Source: CAZWRN01 sp964446685 (GTDB lineage: Bacteria; Patescibacteriota; Microgenomatia; Daviesbacterales; UBA10151). From it: a DNA stretch of 26,504 nucleotides. The position numbers and the translations under genes are program-made. This document shows, piece by piece, positions 8,073 to 15,595 of this stretch (position 1 is its first letter; each line of letters starts with the position of its first letter). The notes below the pieces were generated by a model. That model did not search any database and was not told the origin of the DNA. It was given only the letters and a program-made list of their open reading frames with translations. The stretch covers positions 1-26,504 of the forward strand of contig CAYUPO010000016.1 in the NCBI GenBank assembly GCA_964446685.1, in the 5' to 3' direction.

Positions 8073-8265
8073 TCAGATAAAGTAATCATCTCAGAAATTA
8101 GTAACTACGTGAGATAAAAGAACTACCAAAGCTATTACTTTATTGGCTTCGATTGTCTCACTGTAATGGATAAACTAGTTTTTTTGTAATCAAAAAAGAG
8201 TCTCAGCATTAAGTATTGAATTTGAATAACTAAACAGGTACAATTAGCCTCGGTTGTAAATATAT
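8073..8265. other. Intergenic region between the surface locus and the ribosomal genes
   Basis: AT-rich sequence with a T-tract after the short palindrome aaactagttt (about 8173-8182), a weak terminator candidate. The 3' end holds the rpsF promoter. Nothing else was seen. Confidence 0.4.
8216..8244 (+). promoter_or_regulatory. Promoter of rpsF-ssb
   Basis: A -35 TTGAAT (8216-8221), exactly 17 bases of spacer and a -10 TACAAT (8239-8244) lie upstream of the rpsF ATG at 8266. The predicted leader is about 15 bases and has no Shine-Dalgarno sequence. Confidence 0.7.
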
Positions 8266-8610
8266 ATGAATAATTATCGTTTAACATTAATAGTCAAAGA
8301 GTCACTGGAAGAAAAAGAGCGTAAAGCTTTGTTTGATGATGTGGTCAAAAGCTTTGGTGAACTGACAAAAGAAGATTCATGGGGAGTCCGTCCTTTTTCA
8401 TATCCAATTCAGCATCAGGCAAAAGGATTTTATATGCATTATGAATTTAGCTCAGATCCATCTTCCATCCTGGCTTTGGATAAAAAACTCAGATTAAATG
8501 AAGATGTTTTGCGTTTTCTATTGATGAAACATGAACCACGAATTATCAAAAAATCCCAAACAGTCAAAAAAGCTGAACGAGCCGAAGCCGCAACAAAAAG
8601 CAAAGAATAA
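8266..8610 (+). CDS. rpsF: Small ribosomal subunit protein bS6
   Basis: The 114-residue product begins MNNYRLTLIVKESLEEKE and contains WGVRPFSYPIQHQAKGFYMHYEF, the typical S6 core where the RRPLAYPI-type motif leads into a beta strand. RFLLMKHEP marks the end of the ferredoxin-like fold, and the tail is Lys/Glu/Ala rich. bS6 binds the central domain of 16S rRNA together with bS18, whose gene rpsR lies about 1.2 kb downstream after ssb and an inserted reversed gene. The start is fixed by the conserved N-terminus and promoter. Confidence 0.96.
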   Translation: MNNYRLTLIVKESLEEKERKALFDDVVKSFGELTKEDSWGVRPFSYPIQHQAKGFYMHYEFSSDPSSILALDKKLRLNEDVLRFLLMKHEPRIIKKSQTVKKAERAEAATKSKE

Positions 8611-8685
8611 AGTTTTTTGATTTTAGGATTTTACTTTTTGAATTTGTTTCGAATTTAGTGCTTCGTATTTAGAATTTAAATTAAT

Positions 8686-9210
8686 ATGGCCTCAAGATCC
8701 TGGAACAAAGTAGAATTAATTGGTAATTTAACCAAAGACCCCGAGCTCAGATTTACCCCCAATGGCGCAGCTGTTGCTACTTTTTCAATCGCCACCAACC
8801 GAACATTTGTTATCGACGGAGAGAAAAAAGAAGAAGCTGATTTTCACCGCATAGTTGCCTGGAATAAACTAGCTGAACTTTGTAATCAGCTTTTGAAAAA
8901 AGGTAATAAAGTCTTTGTTTCAGGACGGCTTCAGAACAGACAGTGGGAAGATCAACAAAGTGGTCAGACCAGATATATGACTGAGATCGTACTGGAAGAT
9001 ATGATTCTTCTGACCAGTCGGGGTGGAGAAGGCGGAGATTATAGTGCCGATATGAGCGGAGGAGATGACGGAATGCCAGCCAGACAAATGGAAGAGATGC
9101 CCAAAGCTGAAACTCCAAAACCCGCAGCCAAAGAATCAAAATCAGACGAACCCAAAAGAGAAAAACCAGTTAAAGAAGAAGTAGAAGATTTGGACGACTT
9201 GCCCTTCTAG
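8686..9210 (+). CDS. ssb: Single-stranded DNA-binding protein
   Basis: This 174-residue protein begins MASRSWNKVELIGNLTKDPELRFTP, the OB-fold N-terminus of bacterial SSB. It continues with VATFSIATNRTF, FHRIVAWNKLAELCNQLLKKGNKVFVSGRLQNRQW and YMTEIVLEDMILL. An acidic disordered tail ends in DLDDLPF, the tip that recruits repair and replication proteins. It lies 75 bases after rpsF, the canonical bacterial order. No Shine-Dalgarno sequence is visible, and the gap contains an AT-rich 'gaattt' repeat. The usual next gene, rpsR, is displaced by an inserted reversed gene directly after the ssb stop codon. Confidence 0.96.
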   Translation: MASRSWNKVELIGNLTKDPELRFTPNGAAVATFSIATNRTFVIDGEKKEEADFHRIVAWNKLAELCNQLLKKGNKVFVSGRLQNRQWEDQQSGQTRYMTEIVLEDMILLTSRGGEGGDYSADMSGGDDGMPARQMEEMPKAETPKPAAKESKSDEPKREKPVKEEVEDLDDLPF

Positions 9211-9279
9211 ACAGAAAATTCAGAGTATCCGATTTATCAGCAGAATCAGATAACAGAAAAATTCAGATTAGCAGATAAA

Positions 9280-9660
9280 TCATTTTTTATTGTAATCTAT
9301 ACATTTATTCCGTAAGCTATTGATCATTTTAGATATTACCTTATACTCATCTATCACTTGATTACAAAGTTCTAAATCAATATTAGGTACATGACAAGCC
9401 AAGACTTGGATCAGTCTGGCATGCGTGATTGTTTCATCGCTGGAGCCCATGCCAATCTCAAGATATCTTTTCCATTCTTTATCAGATCTCCTTTTTGCAA
9501 ACCCTTCAGCTATATGTGCTGGTATACCCTCGGCTGATGAAGTAATTTGTGCTCTTAATTTGAAATGAGAGTTAGGTATTTGTTTTTCCAGTCTATAAAC
9601 TATATGCAATGCCTCAACTGAACGATTGTAAACATCTAAATCGGTTACATCATAAATCAT
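9280..9660 (-). CDS. Four-helix-bundle protein (23S rRNA intervening-sequence protein family)
   Basis: The ATG at 9660 gives 126 residues starting MIYDVTDLDVYNRSVEALHIVY, the family's usual N-terminus. The motifs LRAQITSSAEGIPAHIAEGFAKRR and KRYLEIGMGSSDETITHARL match the S23/IVP family of small four-helix bundles, often coded in insertions within 23S rRNA genes and of unknown function. A longer open frame reaches 9759, but it runs through the flanking repeat, and an extended -10 sits seven bases before 9660. It points against rpsF, ssb and rpsR and stands apart from any rRNA gene here. UGA is the stop. Confidence 0.87.
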   Translation of the reverse strand: MIYDVTDLDVYNRSVEALHIVYRLEKQIPNSHFKLRAQITSSAEGIPAHIAEGFAKRRSDKEWKRYLEIGMGSSDETITHARLIQVLACHVPNIDLELCNQVIDEYKVISKMINSLRNKCIDYNKK

Positions 9661-9667
9661 GTTCTGG

Positions 9668-9676
9668 AGTATAACA
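9668..9676 (-). promoter_or_regulatory. Extended -10 promoter of the four-helix-bundle gene
   Basis: On the minus strand TGT plus TATACT (TGn extended -10) ends seven bases before the ATG at 9660. This decides the start codon and implies an almost leaderless transcript. Confidence 0.65.
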
Positions 9677-9761
9677 CATGAGTTTTCCGACATGTCTGAT
9701 ATATCTGTTATCTGATTATCTGATTCTGCTGAAACTCCGAATTTTCTGTTAGGTTTCACTG

Positions 9762-9790
9762 TTGCTTCCTAGCCTCGTGTCAGGTATAAT
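9762..9790 (+). promoter_or_regulatory. Separate promoter of rpsR
   Basis: A -35 TTGCTT (9762-9767), 17 bases and a perfect -10 TATAAT (9785-9790) precede the rpsR ATG at 9800 by nine bases. It lies just outside the right inverted repeat, so rpsR can be expressed despite the insertion. Confidence 0.75.
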
Positions 9791-9799
9791 ATTGAAGTT

Positions 9800-10012
9800 A
9801 TGTCAAACATTAAGAAAGTCTGTTTCTTTTGCGAAAATAGTAAAAATCCGGATTATACTGATTCTGGGACTTTGAAAAAGTTCATGTCAGACCGGGCTCG
9901 TATTGTGTCAAAACAGCGAACAGGTGCCTGCAGTAAACACCAAAGACAGATCACAAAAGAAATAAAACACGCTAGACATTTAGCCCTCATGCCATTTGTT
10001 CCAACTGTTTAA
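9800..10012 (+). CDS. rpsR: Small ribosomal subunit protein bS18
   Basis: The 70-residue product contains the S18 signature: CFFCENSKNPDYTDSGTLKKFMSDRARIVSKQRTG, then CSKHQRQITKEIKHARHLALMPFV. Cys8, Cys11, Cys44 and His47 are spaced as in zinc-binding S18 proteins. bS18 partners with bS6 in the 30S subunit. The gene is normally third in rpsF-ssb-rpsR, and here it has its own promoter because of the insertion upstream. Confidence 0.96.
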   Translation: MSNIKKVCFFCENSKNPDYTDSGTLKKFMSDRARIVSKQRTGACSKHQRQITKEIKHARHLALMPFVPTV

Positions 10013-10044
10013 CACCCCTCGGTTATTTTTCACTATATTATCTC

Positions 10045-10100
10045 AAGCCCTTCGACTTCGTTTACACTGAGTTTATCGAAGTGCTCAGGGTCAAAATAAC
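10045..10100. repeat. Palindromic intergenic repeat downstream of rpsR
   Basis: The element contains cttcga and tcgaag arms (about 10056-10061 and 10075-10080) around 'cttcgtttacactgagttta', with partial outer pairing of agccc and ctcaggg. It ends in 'caaaataac' and resembles the cctgagNttgtcgaagg repeat family at 22874-22898. The rest of the 10013-10173 gap holds gatac-rich direct repeats (about 10136-10165). Confidence 0.55.
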
Positions 10101-10157
10101 AGTTGTGGTATTAAATGATCATTCTCATTATTTACTTGATACGTGATACCTGACACA

Positions 10158-10166
10158 TGATACACT
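10158..10166 (+). promoter_or_regulatory. Possible extended -10 upstream of the MutL-C-like gene
   Basis: TGa plus TACACT (10161-10166) ends seven bases before the ATG at 10174, as in other genes here. TTGATA at 10136-10141 is a loosely placed -35. TACACT is a poor -10 and lies within a gatac repeat, so this is tentative. Confidence 0.35.
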
Positions 10167-10173
10167 TACAATA

Positions 10174-10767
10174 ATGCCTGCCCTGACTGGTGTATTTAAC
10201 CTATTCTCTCAACTCGATACTATTACGGCTGCTGATATTGCGGCTTTTGGAGGTACTCAGATAGAGCATCATAGCTTTGAAAATCATTTAGCAAACAGAA
10301 TTTTATTTCCCCAAACTATAGCATCATCCAAGCAGGAACTGGATCTCGACTTTCTGATCCTGGCTCTGGCTGTCCAAAAACAGCCTGAGGTATTTTATGA
10401 TGCCAGTCAAAACCGGATAATTATTCCTCAGCAGGCTGTATTCTTTTTTCCGCCTCTTACCAGACTAATTTCAGTTATTTTGCTTAGTATTCCTGATAAG
10501 AAAGTAACAGAGCTCTGGCTGAAGGAAGGAAATAACCAGCAAATCATCGGCAGTTCCATTCCAGCATCCTTTATTGAAGAGTTAAATATTCCAGGGGAGA
10601 TAAAAATCTTTATTGAAGGAGAGATGAAAACACTGATCCCAAATCAGCTAAATCTGATCCCTACAACCCAGAAACAAGTTAAAATCCAGTTTGATCAAAC
10701 CAGGTCCATAACTACTGTCGGAGGATCCCTGGGGATTTTTGTTGATTTACGAAGGGGTAAAGTATGA
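10174..10767 (+). CDS. Protein of unknown function, resembles the C-terminal part of MutL/GlmL-like proteins
   Basis: The 197-residue protein has no membrane helix. It begins MPALTGVFNLFSQLDTITAADIAAFGG and ends with a beta-rich segment containing SITTVGGSLGIFVDLRRGKV. From memory, both ends recall the tail of glutamate-mutase-associated MutL-like proteins known in Chloroflexi-type bacteria ('LLPALGAL...' and 'GGALGLIIDARG'), but the ATPase domain that would precede it is absent. It overlaps the next gene by four bases (ATGA), so the two are translationally coupled and probably act together. The link to MutL is a low-confidence inference; the gene itself is well supported. Confidence 0.7.
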   Translation: MPALTGVFNLFSQLDTITAADIAAFGGTQIEHHSFENHLANRILFPQTIASSKQELDLDFLILALAVQKQPEVFYDASQNRIIIPQQAVFFFPPLTRLISVILLSIPDKKVTELWLKEGNNQQIIGSSIPASFIEELNIPGEIKIFIEGEMKTLIPNQLNLIPTTQKQVKIQFDQTRSITTVGGSLGIFVDLRRGKV

Positions 10768-11891
10768 ACGGTTTAGTCAATATCAGGCCACGGGTGGTAC
10801 CAAATAGGTGTGTTAGAGTTATCCGAAAAATAAAAGGATCCGGGACTTTGGCTGTTGTAAAAAATCAGGAGGTAGCACCGCATGACATTATCGGTACCTC
10901 GATGTTAAGCGCTGGATTTAGTGTGATTAATTTAGCTAAAGAACTAAATCTAGCACCTCTTTCGGCAATAAAAACTTTAAAAAAGGCAATTGGTGTTCCG
11001 ATCTATAAAGGTGAATTATTAGCTCAGAAAAAAAGTTTGTTTGGAAGTAAAAATGTGGTTGCTCCCACTGACTGTCTGATTGAGAAAGTGAATGAGCAAA
11101 CTGGGGAACTGATTTTAAAAATGCTACCTAAAAATATTCCACTTTTGGCGGGTGTCTTTGGCATTATCGATGAAATAAATACTCTGACTGGTGAGGTTTA
11201 TATCAAAACTATGGCAACTCAAATTATCGGAGTTTATGGATCTGGTCGGGAAAGGGGAGGCTTTCTCAGAATTTTAGGCGGTCCATCAGATCTGATTAAT
11301 GCCAATCAGATTACTCCTGCCATGAAAGGAGATATTTTGGTGGCGGGGGGACTTGTCTTTGGTCTGGCCTTAAAAAAAGCCATGGAATATCAGATTGATG
11401 GACTGATAAGCGGAGGTATGAATATGGATGATTATGTCTCTATTGCCGGATCTTTGTATGAATCAAAAAAAGCACATAGTGATATCGGAATGTCAGTGAT
11501 AGCAACTGAAGGATTTGGCGCTCTGCCTATCGGGGAAGATATAATTAATACAATCAGGAAATTTGAAGGAAAATTTATATTTATTAATGGATTTGGCTAT
11601 CATCTGATACTTCCTGAAACCTCGCCTGATGTGATTGTAAAAGCCAGAAAAGTGATATTGCCAGCTTCTGTGGGTGGTAATATGCTGCCTAATATCGAAA
11701 AAGTTGTTTTACGCCAGGGCGCTAAAGTCAGAATAATCTGGCCGCCATTTGCCGGAAGTCAGGGTGTTGTGATTGCTTTGGATCAAAATCCAACCTTATT
11801 ACCCTCAGGAATATCGGCAGAGTGTGCGGTGGTAGAGTTATCATCGAGGAAGATAAAAGTACCGGTCAATAATCTGGAGCTGATCTCTTGA
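10764..11891 (+). CDS. Barrel-sandwich/KOW-motif protein of unknown function
   Basis: This 375-residue protein shows a segment like a barrel-sandwich hybrid domain (about 77-120: YKGELLAQKK, VVAPTDCLIEKVNEQTGELIL). A Gly-rich central region follows (about 125-260: GVFGIIDEI, GVYGSGRERGGFLRIL, GLISGGMN). The C-terminal KOW-like domain (about 318-374) reads GAKVRIIWPPFAGSQGVVIALD. KOW domains usually bind RNA or ribosomal partners, and barrel-sandwich domains often carry cofactors or scaffold complexes. It is coupled to the preceding gene by the ATGA overlap and has a good ribosome binding site, aagggg at 10752-10757. I recall similar proteins next to MutL-like genes in Chloroflexi but know no proven function. 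Confidence 0.72.
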   Translation: MNGLVNIRPRVVPNRCVRVIRKIKGSGTLAVVKNQEVAPHDIIGTSMLSAGFSVINLAKELNLAPLSAIKTLKKAIGVPIYKGELLAQKKSLFGSKNVVAPTDCLIEKVNEQTGELILKMLPKNIPLLAGVFGIIDEINTLTGEVYIKTMATQIIGVYGSGRERGGFLRILGGPSDLINANQITPAMKGDILVAGGLVFGLALKKAMEYQIDGLISGGMNMDDYVSIAGSLYESKKAHSDIGMSVIATEGFGALPIGEDIINTIRKFEGKFIFINGFGYHLILPETSPDVIVKARKVILPASVGGNMLPNIEKVVLRQGAKVRIIWPPFAGSQGVVIALDQNPTLLPSGISAECAVVELSSRKIKVPVNNLELIS

Positions 11892-11968
11892 TACCTGGGT
11901 TTCAAATTGTTACAGTGTATCAGTGAGTCTACCAAAGGCTAATTCTTTGTGGTAACCTCTGCTTCATA

Positions 11969-13198
11969 ATGAAATTTTTAGAAAAGATCAACGGTATTAC
12001 AGTCATTATTGCGGCTCTGACATTTTTGATCGGATGGCAGCTAGGCGGCTATCAAGTCAGACTGAAAGCCCCAAATGGTATCCCTCAGGTCAATTTTCTC
12101 AACCAAAATACTCCTCAGGATAAACAAAATGTCGATTTTAAACTATTCTGGGATACCTGGGATTTGGTTTCCAAAGAATATGTTGATAAAAAAGCGATCG
12201 ATCCTCAGAAAATGTTTTATGGTGCAATTCAGGGTATGGTTTCTGCAGTTGGAGATCCTTACACAGTATTTTTACCTCCTGAACAACAGAAAGTTACTTC
12301 CGAAGAGTTGGGCGGCAGTTTTGAAGGGGTAGGTATGCAGCTGGGTTTTAATAAAGATAAACGGTTAATTGTAATGGCGCCGTTAAAGGACTCACCCGCT
12401 GAAAAAGCAGGCCTTTTGCCTGGAGATTTTATTGTGAAGATAAACGATAAAGATTCTTCTAATTTCTCAATCCAGGAGGCAGTTAATCTTATTAAAGGGC
12501 CTAAAGGAACGGAAGTTAACTTAGAAATTTATCATGAAGGAGATGACAAAACTAAGTCTGTTAAAATAATTCGTGACACGATCAAGATAAACAGCGTTGT
12601 GTACTCTCCAAAGAAAACTCCTCAAGGTAAAAGGGTCGCTTATATCCAGCTGACAAGATTTGGTGAAAGAACTTTTGATGAGTGGAGTGAGGCTGTATCT
12701 GATGCTTTGGCTACTGCGCCTCAGGGGGTTGTTCTTGACCTGAGAAACAATCCGGGGGGGTATCTTGACGGGGCTGTTTATATTGGTTCAGAATTTATTG
12801 AAAGTGGTGATATAGTCTTGTGGGAAAATTCAAAAGGTGAAAGAAACGGACTTAAAGTAAATCGCCAAGGTAAATTGCTTAACGTTCCTTTGATAGTAAT
12901 GACAAATAAAGGCTCTGCTTCAGCTTCAGAAATAGTTGCCGGAGCTGTCCAGGATCTAAAGAGGGGTAAGATTCTGGGAGATCAGTCTTTTGGAAAAGGA
13001 ACAATCCAGGATACCAAAGATTTACCAGGTGGAACCGGTATTCATATTACTACTGCAAAATGGCTAACACCAAATGGCAGATGGATACATGGAGTTGGTT
13101 TAACTCCTGACATCAAAGTAATACCAACTGATGAGCAGTTAAAAGATCTGACAAAAGATGTTCAACTTGAGGCTGCATTATCAGAGTTAGATAAATAA
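11969..13198 (+). CDS. ctpA: Membrane-anchored C-terminal processing protease (peptidase S41, CtpA type)
   Basis: This 409-residue protein has an N-terminal membrane helix (about 8-27). A short helical region (FWDTWDLVSKEYVDKKAIDPQKMFYGAIQGMVSAVGDPYTVFL) leads to a PDZ domain (about 105-195, GGSFEGVGMQLGF ... SPAEKAGLLPGDFIVKIND). The S41 catalytic core has VVLDLRNNPGGYLDGAV, then GSASASE with the nucleophile Ser318, and Lys343 in FGKG, the 25-residue Ser-Lys spacing of the family. The enzyme trims or degrades exported proteins from their C-terminal ends outside the membrane. It is followed, 57 bases later, by a second extracytoplasmic protease, HtrA. The immediate upstream region has no convincing promoter. 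Confidence 0.95.
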   Translation: MKFLEKINGITVIIAALTFLIGWQLGGYQVRLKAPNGIPQVNFLNQNTPQDKQNVDFKLFWDTWDLVSKEYVDKKAIDPQKMFYGAIQGMVSAVGDPYTVFLPPEQQKVTSEELGGSFEGVGMQLGFNKDKRLIVMAPLKDSPAEKAGLLPGDFIVKINDKDSSNFSIQEAVNLIKGPKGTEVNLEIYHEGDDKTKSVKIIRDTIKINSVVYSPKKTPQGKRVAYIQLTRFGERTFDEWSEAVSDALATAPQGVVLDLRNNPGGYLDGAVYIGSEFIESGDIVLWENSKGERNGLKVNRQGKLLNVPLIVMTNKGSASASEIVAGAVQDLKRGKILGDQSFGKGTIQDTKDLPGGTGIHITTAKWLTPNGRWIHGVGLTPDIKVIPTDEQLKDLTKDVQLEAALSELDK

Positions 13199-13237
13199 TT
13201 TACTGAGAAATGCTTCAGCTTTTTCTCAGAAATCTTG

Positions 13238-13246
13238 TGATACAAT
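13238..13246 (+). promoter_or_regulatory. Extended -10 promoter of htrA
   Basis: TGa plus TACAAT (13241-13246) ends nine bases before the ATG at 13256. No good -35 is visible, as expected for an extended -10. It allows htrA to be transcribed separately from ctpA. Confidence 0.6.
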
Positions 13247-13255
13247 ATTTGAAAT

Positions 13256-14371
13256 ATGTCCGAACAAGTCAGAAAATTACTTATTGTATTGGTAATCCTG
13301 GGTTTAATAGGGTTTGTTTTTTATGAACTGATCCGAACTGGCAAAATACCTACCCAATTTAACCAGACAGCCTTAACTCAAACAAATCAAACCAGGACAG
13401 TTGTCACTGAAGAAAGTGCAGTGATTGATACAGTCGAAAAAAGTTCCCCTTCGGTTGTGGCAATTGGTGTCTCTCAGCGAATTTTTAATCCTTTCAATCC
13501 ACAGCAGCTTCCCCGAAATCAGCAAAACACCATTGGTACCGGATTTGTGGTTAATGCTGAAAAAGGTGTGATTGTTACCAATCGTCATGTGGTCTCAGAT
13601 ACGACACTGAAATATTCTGTTGTTACAAAAGAGGGTAAAAAGCTGGATGTAGAAAGAATTTACCGTGATCCAAATCTGGATCTGGCAATTGTCCAGGTTA
13701 ATATGGGGGATGCCAATCTTAAAGCTTTGGAGTTGGGGGATTCATCAAAACTGAAACCCGGACAAACATTGGTCGCAATTGGAAATGCGCTTGGCAGGTT
13801 TGATAATACGGTAACCACCGGAGTTGTTTCTGGTCTGGGACGAAGTATAAGTGCTGGAGATCCTTTTTCTTCAGAGACTGAGTTGCTGGATAATCTAATC
13901 CAGACTGATGCCGCTATAAATCCGGGAAATTCAGGGGGTCCGCTTTTAAATTCTGCAGCGCAAGTGATTGGGGTCAATGTCGCTACCACTGAAGGTGCCC
14001 AAAATATTGGTTTTGCCATCCCGATAAATTCCGTTAAATCAATTGTTGACGAGTTTGTGGCAAATGGCAAAATATCCCGACCATATCTGGGGGTTTCCTA
14101 CAGACTGGTTACCAAAGATCTGGCGCTTCTCAATGATGTACCACAGGGAGCGTATGTACAGGAAATATTAAATGATTCACCAGCTGATAAAGCTCAGCTT
14201 GAAGCAGGTGATATAATAACAAAGATTGATAATCAAGCAATTGATTCAGATACCAAATTGTCAGATATCATTCAACAAAAGAAAGTAGGGGATAATATTA
14301 GTCTTGAAGTCTGGACTGACGGCAAAACCAAAATAGTTTCAGCCACTTTGCAAGAGTCTCCTAATCAGTAA
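13256..14371 (+). CDS. htrA: Membrane-anchored serine protease HtrA/DegP type with PDZ domain
   Basis: The 371-residue protein has a membrane helix at about 8-24. The trypsin-like domain carries the complete triad: His111 in VTNRHVV, Asp142 in PNLDLAIV and Ser226 in INPGNSGGPLL. One PDZ domain (about 275-365) contains GAYVQEILNDSPADKAQLEAGDIITKID. HtrA proteases degrade or refold damaged proteins outside the cytoplasmic membrane. A single PDZ domain is typical of Gram-positive and CPR versions. The stop codon overlaps the start of the next gene (TAATG). Confidence 0.96.
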   Translation: MSEQVRKLLIVLVILGLIGFVFYELIRTGKIPTQFNQTALTQTNQTRTVVTEESAVIDTVEKSSPSVVAIGVSQRIFNPFNPQQLPRNQQNTIGTGFVVNAEKGVIVTNRHVVSDTTLKYSVVTKEGKKLDVERIYRDPNLDLAIVQVNMGDANLKALELGDSSKLKPGQTLVAIGNALGRFDNTVTTGVVSGLGRSISAGDPFSSETELLDNLIQTDAAINPGNSGGPLLNSAAQVIGVNVATTEGAQNIGFAIPINSVKSIVDEFVANGKISRPYLGVSYRLVTKDLALLNDVPQGAYVQEILNDSPADKAQLEAGDIITKIDNQAIDSDTKLSDIIQQKKVGDNISLEVWTDGKTKIVSATLQESPNQ

Positions 14372-14700
14372 TGCCAAAACCAAAAGAAGCACCATTCGAA
14401 AGCAATATTTTAAATTCACTAAGTACTAAAGTTCAACCATCATATGAAGGAGACCCAGAAGTAGCTGCATTATTATCTCCTGAAGAGATAGATATGAAAA
14501 AGAGACAACAAGTTGAATATTTCCTTGCCCACAATCCAGAACTTAAAACCACAGCAGGGGCACTTGAACTAGAAAGGCAGTCCAGAATAAATGCCGCAAT
14601 GAGAGCTGCTGCAAATGAAGGAATTAAGGTTCCTCCTTTTGTATTTGATCCCAGAGTTCGATCAACTAGGAGAAGAAAACCAAAAAGCGGGGCTTCTTAG
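14371..14700 (+). CDS. Small hypothetical protein coupled to htrA
   Basis: The 109-residue protein shares one base with the htrA stop (TAATG), which suggests translational re-initiation. It has no membrane helix, signal peptide or cysteine. It is charged and probably helical in the middle (SPEEIDMKKRQQVEYFLAHNPEL, ALELERQSRINAAMRAAANEG) and ends in a basic tail (RSTRRRKPKSGAS). I recognise no family. Its last 35 bases overlap the convergent prmC gene. The natural amino-acid composition and the coupling favour a real gene, but it could be a chance frame. Confidence 0.5.
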   Translation: MPKPKEAPFESNILNSLSTKVQPSYEGDPEVAALLSPEEIDMKKRQQVEYFLAHNPELKTTAGALELERQSRINAAMRAAANEGIKVPPFVFDPRVRSTRRRKPKSGAS

Positions 14701-15367
14701 CCAAATCTTGTTTTATTTCAATCCGAGCTTCAGGAAAATATCTTTTGGCTTCTACTTTGGCTATATCTGATTGTTCTTCATCTATTTCACCGATAAAAAG
14801 TTGCGGCTTTATATTTTGTTCTTTCATTTGTTTGAAAAGTTGGCGGTAAAGTTCAAACCCATCATATCCACCATCTAATGCCAGTTTTGGCTCAAAATCT
14901 CTGACCATTGGGTCAATATGCATCAGTCTGGCAGAAGGAATGTAAGGTAAATTGGCGGTAATAATATCCGGTGATTGTTTGAAGTTTGTCAGCAAATCGT
15001 TTTCGACGAAAAATATTTTTGATTCGACATGGTGAAGTTTGGCATTGAGTCTGGCAACTTCCAAAGCTTTGGCGGAGATATCGATAGCAACTGTTTTAAC
15101 TTTGGAATTGTTTTTAATAATTGAAATTGGAATACAACCTGAACCGGTTCCGATATCAACCAAAGTTGGTGGTTTATCCGGATTTAATTTAATTTCACCT
15201 ACCGAGCCAATTCCTAACTGAGGTTTGCCACCAAGTGCTGACAATACCCAGTCAACAATCAGCTCTGTCTCAGGGCGGGGAATCAGCACATCAGGTGTTA
15301 GCTTAAATTTAAGCTTGTAAAATTCAGTAAATCCCTGAACATATTGTTTTGGCGGTGTTAGATTCAT
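14666..15367 (-). CDS. prmC: Release-factor glutamine methyltransferase PrmC, N-terminal domain missing
   Basis: The 233-residue protein starts right at the linker motif (PPKQYVQGFTEFYKLKF) and continues with VLIPRPETELIV, the SAM-binding DIGTGSG (71-77) and the catalytic N-x-P-Y loop as NLPY (139-142) followed by IPSARL. PrmC methylates the GGQ glutamine of release factors; its substrate RF1 is encoded upstream in the same cluster. Family members are usually about 280 residues, with an N-terminal helical domain that contacts the release factor. Here that domain is absent, an in-frame stop lies six codons upstream, and the gap is filled by palindromic repeats. Activity of the shortened form is plausible but unproven. 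Confidence 0.9.
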   Translation of the reverse strand: MNLTPPKQYVQGFTEFYKLKFKLTPDVLIPRPETELIVDWVLSALGGKPQLGIGSVGEIKLNPDKPPTLVDIGTGSGCIPISIIKNNSKVKTVAIDISAKALEVARLNAKLHHVESKIFFVENDLLTNFKQSPDIITANLPYIPSARLMHIDPMVRDFEPKLALDGGYDGFELYRQLFKQMKEQNIKPQLFIGEIDEEQSDIAKVEAKRYFPEARIEIKQDLAKKPRFLVFFS

Positions 15368-15394
15368 ATTTGTGTCATCATTTCAAAGCAAGAC

Positions 15395-15595
15395 CTGTGG
15401 TCATTTCGAGTGAAACGAGAAAGGTGGTACCCGTCATTGCGAGGAATGTAATGACGAAGCAATCTCGCAACCTGGAATTAACTACGTAACTTAGTTAATT
15501 CTGAAATACAGATTGCCGCGCGTTAATTCCTAGTTAATTCGCTCGCAATGACGGGAACCGTCTTGCTCACTCTGTTCGCAATGACGGTTTTTTCC
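15395..15595. repeat. Nested palindromic repeat cluster between rlmE and prmC
   Basis: A 14-bp perfect inverted repeat (cccgtcattgcgag 15430-15443, ctcgcaatgacggg 15542-15555) encloses gcaatct/agattgc arms. It also encloses an inner 10-bp repeat (gaattaacta 15475-15484, tagttaattc 15492-15501). A further gcaatgacgg arm lies at about 15574-15583, inside the end of rlmE, and a 'gtcatttcgag' unit at about 15399. It could fold as a long cruciform or RNA hairpin. Confidence 0.85.

Larger units (their letters stand above)
9211..9750. mobile_element. Inserted module: reversed S23/IVP gene between imperfect inverted repeats
   Basis: The base after the ssb stop begins acagaaaattc. The reverse complement of 9750-9702 also begins with this 11-mer (after one base) and continues with the same 16-mer cagcagaatcagataa found at 9238-9253. 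The arms, roughly 45-50 bp and imperfect, bracket the reversed four-helix-bundle gene and end just before the rpsR promoter. No transposase is encoded, and only a doubtful 3-bp 'tag' flanks both ends. The repeats are seen; that this is a mobilised unit is inferred. Confidence 0.5.

Noticed and set aside
9661..9759. Longer N-terminus of the four-helix-bundle protein (start at 9759)
   Set aside because: The added 33 residues are coded by the inverted repeat, do not fit the family, and a good -10 lies just before the internal ATG at 9660.
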